Part shown: one piece after another, positions 58,065 to 64,000 of the stretch
Layout: each line of letters opens with the position of its first letter
Position numbering within the stretch: position 1 is the first letter of the stretch
Source: Candidatus Solirubrobacter pratensis
Lineage (GTDB): Bacteria; Actinomycetota; Thermoleophilia; Solirubrobacterales; Solirubrobacteraceae
DNA length: 64,000 nucleotides
NCBI RefSeq assembly: GCF_000425945.1
Contig: NZ_AUEK01000009.1
Span: 62,001-126,000, forward strand
Direction: 5' to 3'
The notes under the pieces: model-generated
What the model was told of the DNA's origin: nothing
Seen by the model: only the letters and a program-made list of their open reading frames with translations
The model's database searches: none
Made by a program: the position numbers and the translations under genes

Positions 58065-58948
58065 TGTCGCGAGATATGTTCGTGTTCAAAGCGGCGGTCG
58101 TCGGCGCGGGCGTCATGGGCGGCGAGATCGCCCAGGTGATCGCGTCCGCGGACGTGCCGGTCCAGCTCAAGGACGTCGACCGGAAGTTCGTCGACGCGGG
58201 ACTCGCAAAGGCCCGCGAGGTGACGCAGCGGCAGGTCGCCAAGCTCGTCGAGAAGGGCAAGATCTCGCAGGAGCAGGCCGACGCCCAGCTCGAGCATACG
58301 CTCGGCCTGATCACCGGCACCACCTCCTACGACGGCTTCGGCGACGTCGACTTCGTGATCGAGGCCGTGCCGGAGAAGATGGAGATCAAGCACCAGGTCT
58401 TCGCCGATCTCGACGCGGCGACGCCGGGGCACGCGATCCTCGCCTCCAACACCTCCGGTTTGTCGATCACCGAGATCGGCGAGATCACCAACCGGCCCGA
58501 CAAGGTCGTGGGCTTCCACTTCTTCTGGCCGGCCTCATACATGCGCCTGGTCGAGATCATCGAGGGCGACGACACGCTGCCGGAGACCGCGCAGGCCGCG
58601 GCGACCTTCGCGCAGCAGATCCGCAAGGTGCCGGTCCGCGCGGCCGAGTGCCCGGGCTTCGTGGTCAACCGCATCCTCGTCTCGACCGCCAGCGAGATCT
58701 GGCGTTACCAGGACGAGACCGGCGCCTCCTTCGAGGAGATCGACAAGGTCGTCCAGGAGCAGACGCAGATGCCGATGGGCCCGTTCCGCGTCGCCGACAT
58801 GTCGGGCCTGGACACGACCGTCAAGGTGGCGCGCGACCTGCACGACGCGTACGGCGACCGCTTCTACGTCCACCGCGCGATGGAGGAGCTCGTCGAGCAG
58901 GGCAACCTCGGCGCCAAGAGCGGGAAGGGCTTCTATGAGCACTCCTGA
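58064..58948 (+). CDS. 3-hydroxyacyl-CoA dehydrogenase
   Basis: A 294-aa enzyme oxidising L-3-hydroxyacyl-CoA with NAD. The Rossmann motif is VVGAGVMGGEIAQ (about 11-23), the catalytic His lies in VVGFHFFWPA and the Glu in IEAVPEKMEIK or nearby; RKVPVRAAECPGFVVNRIL and [10 protein letters not shown] are the C-terminal domain marks. An in-frame ATG at 58076 is an alternative start. The next gene overlaps by 14 bp and supplies a second C-terminal domain plus the hydratase. Confidence 0.9.
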   Translation: MSRDMFVFKAAVVGAGVMGGEIAQVIASADVPVQLKDVDRKFVDAGLAKAREVTQRQVAKLVEKGKISQEQADAQLEHTLGLITGTTSYDGFGDVDFVIEAVPEKMEIKHQVFADLDAATPGHAILASNTSGLSITEIGEITNRPDKVVGFHFFWPASYMRLVEIIEGDDTLPETAQAAATFAQQIRKVPVRAAECPGFVVNRILVSTASEIWRYQDETGASFEEIDKVVQEQTQMPMGPFRVADMSGLDTTVKVARDLHDAYGDRFYVHRAMEELVEQGNLGAKSGKGFYEHS

Positions 58949-60041
58949 CACGACTCCGAAGGTCGACGCTTCGATCGCCGACCGCTTCACCCTGAAGGCG
59001 TTCGTCGAGGCCTGCCTCGTGCTCGAGGAGGGCGTCGCCGGCGTCCGCGACATCGACATGGGGATGATGCTCGGCACCGGCATGGTCCCGGGTCCGTTCG
59101 CGCGCGCGGACTTCCGCGGCCTCGACGAGGTCCTGGCCGCGCTCGAGAACGCCGAGCGCGAGTGGGGCGAGCACTTCGAGCCGCCGGTGATCCTCCGCCG
59201 GCTGGTCGCCCAGGGGCGCCTGGGCGCCAAGAGCGGGCAGGGCTTCTATCCGTACCCGCAGGTCGAGTCCGGCTACGAGACCGCGCCGGTCAAGCTCGAT
59301 ATGCGCGACGACGTGGCGGTCGTCTGGCTCGACAACCCGCCCGCGAACTCGCTCTCCCCGGACGTGATCGATGGCCTGCGCAAGGCGTGGGAGGACCTCG
59401 TCGCCCGCGGCGCGCGGGCGATGGTGCTGGCCTCGCCGAACCCGACGCTGTTCTGCGCGGGCGCCGACATCAAGGCGTTCACGAAGTGGGATGCCGACTC
59501 GGGCCGCGAGCACCTGGAGAAGATCCACGCGCTCGGCCGCCAGTGGGAGGGCTCGCGGGTGATGACGATCGCCGCCGTCAACGGCATGGCGCTCGGCGGG
59601 GGCTGCGAGGTCGCGATGGCGTGCGACGTCCGCCTCGCCGGCCAGTCGGCCTCCTTCGGCCAGCCTGAGATCAACCTCGGCATCATCCCCGGCTTCGGCG
59701 GCACCCAGCGGCTCGCGCGGCTCGTCGGGCCGGCCAAGGCGCTGGAGATGAATACGGTCGGCGACCCGATCTCGGCCGAGGAGGCCTACGAGTACGGGCT
59801 CGCCAATCGCGTCGTCGCCGACCACGAGCTGTTCGACGCGGCGCTCTCCTGGGGCCGCAAGCTCGCGGGCCAGGCGCCGGTCGCGCTGGAGCAGATCAAG
59901 CGCGTCTCGCACGCCGGCGACCTCGACGAGGGGCTCGCCGCCGAGCGCGACGGGTTCATGAAGGCGTTCACGTCCGAGGACGCCCGCGAGGGCATCTCGG
60001 CGTTCATCGAGAAGCGGAAGGCGCGATTCAAGGGCCGCTGA
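58935..60041 (+). CDS. Enoyl-CoA hydratase fused behind a 3HCDH C-terminal domain
   Basis: A 368-aa fusion. Residues 1-90 ([49 protein letters not shown]) are a 3-hydroxyacyl-CoA dehydrogenase C-terminal domain without the NAD part. Residues 100-368 are a crotonase domain: oxyanion loop [10 protein letters not shown], catalytic glutamates in [16 protein letters not shown] and [19 protein letters not shown]. Together with the previous gene this makes a FadB-like pair in permuted order. Confidence 0.9.
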   Translation: MSTPDTTPKVDASIADRFTLKAFVEACLVLEEGVAGVRDIDMGMMLGTGMVPGPFARADFRGLDEVLAALENAEREWGEHFEPPVILRRLVAQGRLGAKSGQGFYPYPQVESGYETAPVKLDMRDDVAVVWLDNPPANSLSPDVIDGLRKAWEDLVARGARAMVLASPNPTLFCAGADIKAFTKWDADSGREHLEKIHALGRQWEGSRVMTIAAVNGMALGGGCEVAMACDVRLAGQSASFGQPEINLGIIPGFGGTQRLARLVGPAKALEMNTVGDPISAEEAYEYGLANRVVADHELFDAALSWGRKLAGQAPVALEQIKRVSHAGDLDEGLAAERDGFMKAFTSEDAREGISAFIEKRKARFKGR

Positions 60042-60835
60042 ACGAGCCGCGGGCGGGCGCGCAGGCCGCGCCCGCCGAGGCGACGTCGCCGCGCCACGAC
60101 GCGGCGCGAGTCGCCGCGCTGATCCGCTCGTGTCAGCCCGTCGTCGCCCTCACCGGCGCGGGCATCTCGGTGCCGTCCGGGATCCCGGACTTCCGCACGC
60201 CGCAGACGGGCCTGTGGGCGAACGTGGACCCGATGGAGGTCGCGCACATCTCCGTCTGGCGGCGCGATCCGGCGCGCTTCTGGTCGTTCTACGGGCAGCG
60301 CTTCGCCGCGCTCGACGGCAAGCGGCCGAACGGGGCGCACCTGGCCCTCGCCGAGCTCGAGCGCCGCGGGCTGCTCGCGGGCGTGATCACGCAGAACATC
60401 GACGGGCTGCACGCGGCCGCGGGGACTCGGGACCCGATCGAGGTCCACGGCTCGATCGCGAGCGCGTCGTGCCTGGCCTGCCGCACGCGGGTCCCGCTGG
60501 CCGAGACGCGCGCGCGGCTCGCCCGCGACGCGGACGGGATCCCGCGCTGCGAGTGCGGGCTGCCGCTGAAGCCCGACGTCGTCCTGTTCGGCGAGCTCCT
60601 GCCCGAGCGGGCGATCGAGCGCGCCCAGGAGCTCGCAGCCGGCGCCGGGCTGATGCTCGCGATCGGCTCCTCGCTCGAGGTCTATCCGGTCGCTGCGCTG
60701 CCCGCCGACACCCTCGCCCACGGCGGCCGGCTCGCGATCGTGACGATGGGGCCCACACCGTACGATCGCGAGGCCGCCGTCAAGCTCTCAGGCGACGTCG
60801 TCGCCGAGCTCGAGGCCGTGGTCGCGGCGCTGTAG
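60038..60835 (+). CDS. Sirtuin (SIR2-family NAD-dependent deacylase), probable CTG start
   Basis: A 265-aa enzyme that removes acyl groups from lysines using NAD. Motifs: ALTGAGISVPSGIPDFR (NAD binding), ITQNIDGLHAAAG, catalytic His in EVHGSI, zinc cysteines CLAC and CEC, GSSLEVYPVAALP. No ATG, GTG or TTG exists in frame upstream of the GAGIS motif; the first canonical start, GTG 60170, would remove it. CTG 60038 overlaps the hydratase stop (CTGA) with AAGGG just before it. Coupling to beta-oxidation fits a role in removing acyl marks. Confidence 0.82.
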   Translation: MNEPRAGAQAAPAEATSPRHDAARVAALIRSCQPVVALTGAGISVPSGIPDFRTPQTGLWANVDPMEVAHISVWRRDPARFWSFYGQRFAALDGKRPNGAHLALAELERRGLLAGVITQNIDGLHAAAGTRDPIEVHGSIASASCLACRTRVPLAETRARLARDADGIPRCECGLPLKPDVVLFGELLPERAIERAQELAAGAGLMLAIGSSLEVYPVAALPADTLAHGGRLAIVTMGPTPYDREAAVKLSGDVVAELEAVVAAL

Positions 60836-60923
60836 CCGGCGCATCGCGAACGCGCCGCTGCCGGTGTCGGCCGGCCGCCGGATCGCGCAGCGTCGTGAAC
60901 CTTGACGGCGAGGAGCGCTGCCG

Positions 60924-61679
60924 CTACGCGCTCGCCGCCCGCGCCCGCAGCGCGGACTCGAGCCGCTCGAGCGCGGCGCCGACGTGCTCCATGTCGGCCG
61001 GCTCGAGCCGGCCCTCGCGGGCGGCCGCCGCCGCTTGCACGACGCCGTCGCGCAGACCCTCGAGCTCCGTCAACCTCCGGGGTATCCCGGCGATCCCGCG
61101 CCAGCACTGCAACTCGGCGAGGGCCGCGCCGAACGCCGCCTCCAGCTGGATCGCCGCCTCGCGATCGCGGCCGCGGTCGAAGTCGGCCCGTGCGCGCAGC
61201 GTGAGCTCCTCGCAGGCCAGCGCGGCATCGCGCGCGGCCAGCAGCGCCGACAGCCGCTCCTGCGGGCGCAGGTCCGGGCCGCGGCGCAGGCGCAGCCGCC
61301 GCGCGCGCTCCTCGGGCGCAAGCTCGCGCGCTGCCTCCCACGCACCGGTCGCGACGACGTCGCCGGTCCCGTAGCCGACGCGCGCGACGAGCGCCCGCGC
61401 GGGGTCGGCGTCGGCCACGGCGGGGTCCGCCGCGGCGATGCGGTGCAGGGCGACCAGCGAGGCCAGCGCCCGCTCGGCGGGCTCGACGCTCGCGCTGCGC
61501 AGCCACGCCTCGGCGTTCGCGAGCGGCTGCGCGCCGATCACCGTCACGCGCGTCACCGGGGCGACCGCGGCCGGCGCCCCCGGCGCCGCTCGCCGGGCAC
61601 GGCGCCGCCGCGCCGGCCGCGCGGTCGGCTCGTCGACGACGATCACCTGCCGGACATCGTCGCCCGCGAACCGGCGCAC
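60924..61679 (-). CDS. Conserved hypothetical protein
   Basis: A 251-aa product from GTG 61679, rich in Arg and Ala. The frame stays coding-like for about 20 codons further upstream (FGFVQWEFAGRLGPAPGRYV) up to the stop of the cell-wall hydrolase at 61748, yet contains no normal start there; the next in-frame GTG is 61856, which would overlap the hydrolase gene by 109 bp. The true start is therefore unsure. The C-terminal half is helical (AELQCWRGIAGIPRRLTELE, ALERLESALRAR). Function unknown. The convergent gap 60836-60923 shows no gene. Confidence 0.6.
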   Translation of the reverse strand: MRRFAGDDVRQVIVVDEPTARPARRRRARRAAPGAPAAVAPVTRVTVIGAQPLANAEAWLRSASVEPAERALASLVALHRIAAADPAVADADPARALVARVGYGTGDVVATGAWEAARELAPEERARRLRLRRGPDLRPQERLSALLAARDAALACEELTLRARADFDRGRDREAAIQLEAAFGAALAELQCWRGIAGIPRRLTELEGLRDGVVQAAAAAREGRLEPADMEHVGAALERLESALRARAASA

Positions 61680-61747
61680 GACGTAGCGGCCGGGAGCCGG
61701 ACCGAGCCGGCCCGCGAACTCCCACTGGACGAACCCGAAGCGGCGGG

Positions 61748-64000
61748 CTACTTCGGACCCTTGCGCGACGGGTCCGTCTTGAGCGCGTACTTCGACGGCT
61801 GCAGCGACACCTTGGGGTTGTCGATCGTGCCGAGGCGCTGGATGAGCCGGGTCCACTGGTCGGGCTTGAGGATCGCGCTGAGCTGACGGCCCAGCTTCGT
61901 GTTGGCACCGTACAGCGGCCGGAAGCCGACGTGGATGTGATCGGCGTGATCGGGCAGCGAGAGCGTGTTGTCGGCGCCGTCGAACGTCATCAGCGAGATG
62001 ATCTGGTGCGGCTTCATCGTGCCCTGCAGCGTCAGCAGCCGCTGGATGACCATCTCGGTGATCGAGCCGGCGCCCTGGTGGCCGAGGATCGGGATCCCGT
62101 TGATCGCCGCGATGTCGACCGCGTCGCCGGAGCTGTGCTCGGACACGTTGCCCGAGTCGGCCAGGTACGAGTGCCCGCACTCGAGCGCGCTGACGGTGGG
62201 GTTGAAGCCCGACGCCACGAGGAACTCGAGCGTCGCGAGCACGCGGCGGTCGATCGCGCCGGCCTGGATGTCCTGGCGGCCGCAGTCGTAGATCTGGATC
62301 CGCGGGTCGGCCAGCACGCGCTTGGCCAGCGAGTCCTTGTCCATCAACAGGATCTGGCCGATGCTGGGCGTCGCCGCGTCGTCGCCGACGAACGGGTTCT
62401 TGCCCTTGGCGCGATAGATGGCCGTCGACTCGAGCAGCTTCCAGCCGTCGAGGATCGGCTTCGGATCGATGCGCGGGGCGCCGCGGCCCGCCGGGCGGAT
62501 CTCGAAGCGGATGTACGGATGCGCCGGGTTCGACGCCTTGCCGATGCGGCCGAGCACGGTGCCGGCGGGGATCTGCGCGCCCGCCTTGAGGTGCTTGATG
62601 ACGACCTGGTCGCGCGCGAGGCCGAGCGCGCGCGCCGGCGTCAGCGCGCCGTCGATGCGGCCGGTGGCCAGGAACTGCTGCTGGGCGCCGCCGGCGGCCG
62701 CGGAGTTCGCGCGCGCCGGATGCGCGAACAGGCGCAGCTTGGAGGCGCTCGGAGAGGACGGCTTGGCCGCTGTCCGGCTGACCGTCTCGGCCGGCGGGTT
62801 GGCCTTGATGCGCCGCTTGCTCGCCGGCACCGACGTGTCCGACGCCGGCTGCGTCGGGGCCGCGTCCGGCTTCGGCAGCTTGAGCTCCTGCTTGATCTGC
62901 GCGGCCGTCACGCGCTGCGGCTTCGGCGCGGCGTAGAGCTGCGAGACCTTGGCGAGCCTGCCGTAGGTGTAGGTGTTGCCGTAGGCGTCCTGGATCTGGA
63001 CGAAGCGCCCGAGCCGCGCGGACTGGCCGACCTTGACGACCTTGGCGTCGGTCACCGCGATCACCGGCGCGCCGGCGTCGGCGAAGATCGAGATGCCGCG
63101 GCGGTCGGCGGTGCTCGAGACCGCCACGACCGGGTTGCGGCGCTTGCTGTCCTTGAGCGACTTCTTGTCGACCTGGTCGGCGTACGTCGCCTTCGCCATC
63201 ACGGGGAAGCGGCCCTCGGTGAGCCCCGTGAGCGAGCCGACGAGGTTGGTCGGCAGGCCGCTGAGGACCTGCGCGCGCATCAGCACCTGATCGACGTACC
63301 AGTCGGCGTGGTTGTAGGCGAAGACCGCGCCGCGGATGTCCTTGTCGGCACCCGCCGCCTTGAGGTAGCGCGCGGTCGCGAAGATGGCGTCGACCGGGTT
63401 GTAGGGATCCTTGACGCCGTCCTTGTTGGCGTCCACGCCGTAGGTCTTCCACGAGGCCGGCATGAACTGCATCCAGCCGAGGGCGCCGGCCGTGGAGACG
63501 TTGGTGTTGCGGCCGTAGTCGGTCTCGATCTCGTTGATCGCGGCCAGCAGCTCCCACTTGACGCCGTACTCCGTGCCCGCCGCCTGATAGATCGGCAGCA
63601 GGAACGGCGGGATCCGGAACTTGTCGATGAAGAAGTTCGGCACGCCGATCTTGGCCGCGCCCGGCGTCGCGACGGTGAGCGACGGGTTGTCTTGCGCGGG
63701 CGGCTGGTCGCCGGCCTGCTGCACGGGATCGGCCTTCGGCTTGGCCGGCTCCACCTTGCCCGTGAGCGACTCCTTGTTGGTGTCGCCGCCGTCGCCCGAG
63801 GCGGTGTTGGAGCTGCTGTCATCGCCGGAGGACTTCTTCTTGGAGCCCTTGTGGCTCGTGCCCTTGTCCGATGAGTCCTTCGAGTCCGTGTTCGGCGCGG
63901 GCGTCGCGGTCTGCGTCGGCGTGGCGGTCTGGGTCGGCGTCGCGGTCTGGGTCGGCACCGCGGTCTGGGTCGGGGTCGGCGTGCCCTCGGCGACACCGAG
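61748..64000 (-). CDS. Multidomain cell-wall hydrolase (lytic transglycosylase, degenerate M23, M15-like), 5' end beyond the window
   Basis: At least 750 residues are visible; the signal peptide and start lie past base 64000. The visible N-terminus is a (PTQTA)n linker and a Ser/Asp/Lys-rich stretch. A transglycosylase domain follows, with the catalytic glutamate in AAINEIETDYGRN and GWMQFMPASWKTYG. Next is an M23-like domain (GRFVQIQDAYGNTYTYGRL, LGRIGKASNP, PYIRFEIRP) whose zinc histidines appear lost. The C-terminus has an M15/VanY-type zinc site: SEHSSGDAVDIA and DHADHIHVGF. It probably cuts peptidoglycan glycan strands and perhaps peptides. Confidence 0.85.
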   Translation of the reverse strand, partial: LGVAEGTPTPTQTAVPTQTATPTQTATPTQTATPAPNTDSKDSSDKGTSHKGSKKKSSGDDSSSNTASGDGGDTNKESLTGKVEPAKPKADPVQQAGDQPPAQDNPSLTVATPGAAKIGVPNFFIDKFRIPPFLLPIYQAAGTEYGVKWELLAAINEIETDYGRNTNVSTAGALGWMQFMPASWKTYGVDANKDGVKDPYNPVDAIFATARYLKAAGADKDIRGAVFAYNHADWYVDQVLMRAQVLSGLPTNLVGSLTGLTEGRFPVMAKATYADQVDKKSLKDSKRRNPVVAVSSTADRRGISIFADAGAPVIAVTDAKVVKVGQSARLGRFVQIQDAYGNTYTYGRLAKVSQLYAAPKPQRVTAAQIKQELKLPKPDAAPTQPASDTSVPASKRRIKANPPAETVSRTAAKPSSPSASKLRLFAHPARANSAAAGGAQQQFLATGRIDGALTPARALGLARDQVVIKHLKAGAQIPAGTVLGRIGKASNPAHPYIRFEIRPAGRGAPRIDPKPILDGWKLLESTAIYRAKGKNPFVGDDAATPSIGQILLMDKDSLAKRVLADPRIQIYDCGRQDIQAGAIDRRVLATLEFLVASGFNPTVSALECGHSYLADSGNVSEHSSGDAVDIAAINGIPILGHQGAGSITEMVIQRLLTLQGTMKPHQIISLMTFDGADNTLSLPDHADHIHVGFRPLYGANTKLGRQLSAILKPDQWTRLIQRLGTIDNPKVSLQPSKYALKTDPSRKGPK

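Noticed and set aside
61856..63557. Minus-strand frame continuing upstream of the hypothetical gene through the cell-wall hydrolase
   Set aside because: The frame overlaps well-supported transglycosylase and M15-like domains in another frame of the same strand, and its product there is low complexity.
1..64000. tRNA or rRNA genes
   Set aside because: I looked through the intergenic gaps for cloverleaf and rRNA motifs and found nothing convincing; a tRNAscan or Rfam search was not possible.

Overview
The window is very GC-rich, densely coded DNA with many GTG and TTG starts and 4-bp ATGA/GTGA gene overlaps. It carries a complete yrbE-mkl-mceA-F locus, an actinobacterial-type integration host factor (mIHF), an ECF42-type sigma factor paired with a DGPF-domain protein, a CoxE/MoxR pair, and a class III adenylate cyclase with an Rv1264-like N-terminal half. 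Together these point to a deep-branching actinobacterium, most likely of the Solirubrobacterales (Thermoleophilia). That placement is an inference from gene content; no rRNA or tRNA gene was recognised in the window.

Layout. 1-3.3 kb: ammonium transporter and PII protein, then a PucR-type regulator. 3.3-4.2 kb: a decayed secreted-peptidase gene and the first copy (A) of a palindromic intergenic element. 4.2-8.0 kb: an RTX-like secreted protein, a cold-shock protein, an acyl-CoA ligase with a lipoprotein, and a GNAT acetyltransferase. 8.0-23.2 kb: one long co-directional operon with two YrbE permeases, the Mkl ATPase, six MCE proteins, an RND/MMPL transporter, a tandem hairpin repeat, a thioredoxin-fold protein and a B3/B4-domain protein. 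23.2-24.4 kb: a 40-bp tandem array running into the second palindromic element (B), then a CGNR-type regulator divergent from an MFS exporter across a perfect operator-like inverted repeat. 25.7-28.8 kb: a PLP aminotransferase, membrane and hypothetical proteins, and a VOC protein. 28.8-29.5 kb: a compositionally odd patch with a divergent mIHF. 29.5-32.5 kb: a serine palmitoyltransferase-like enzyme, an acyltransferase resembling bacterial ceramide synthases, and a fatty acid 2-hydroxylase-like enzyme, forming a candidate sphingolipid locus. 32.5-36.4 kb: an AlkA glycosylase and a thiZXY-type ABC importer behind a TPP riboswitch.

36.5-43.6 kb: a collagen-like secreted protein, the cyclase, a TAP-like hydrolase, a DHFR-fold reductase, the DGPF/ECF42 pair and an LPG-synthase-like membrane protein. 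43.6-47.7 kb: the CoxE-like/MoxR pair, then a TetR regulator divergent from a YceI/FMN-reductase pair. 47.7-55.7 kb: a secreted repeat protein, an ArsA/Get3-like ATPase operon, a glucuronyl-C5-epimerase-like protein, a lipoprotein, a Ca2+/H+ antiporter and two small proteins. 55.7-60.8 kb: beta-oxidation genes (acyl-CoA dehydrogenase behind an operator; a split, permuted FadB-like pair) interrupted by two unrelated small genes, ending in a sirtuin whose only plausible full-length start is CTG. 60.9-64 kb: a conserved hypothetical protein and a multidomain cell-wall hydrolase cut by the window end.

Themes. Lipid handling dominates: MCE/MMPL transport, acyl-CoA ligase, beta-oxidation and the candidate sphingolipid genes. 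A -10-like hexamer (TANNNT, often TAGGCT, TAGACT or TAGGGT) sits 6-8 nt before many start codons, suggesting common leaderless transcription. The most novel-looking objects are the two palindromic elements (3831-4081 and 23436-23678) and the candidate sphingolipid locus.
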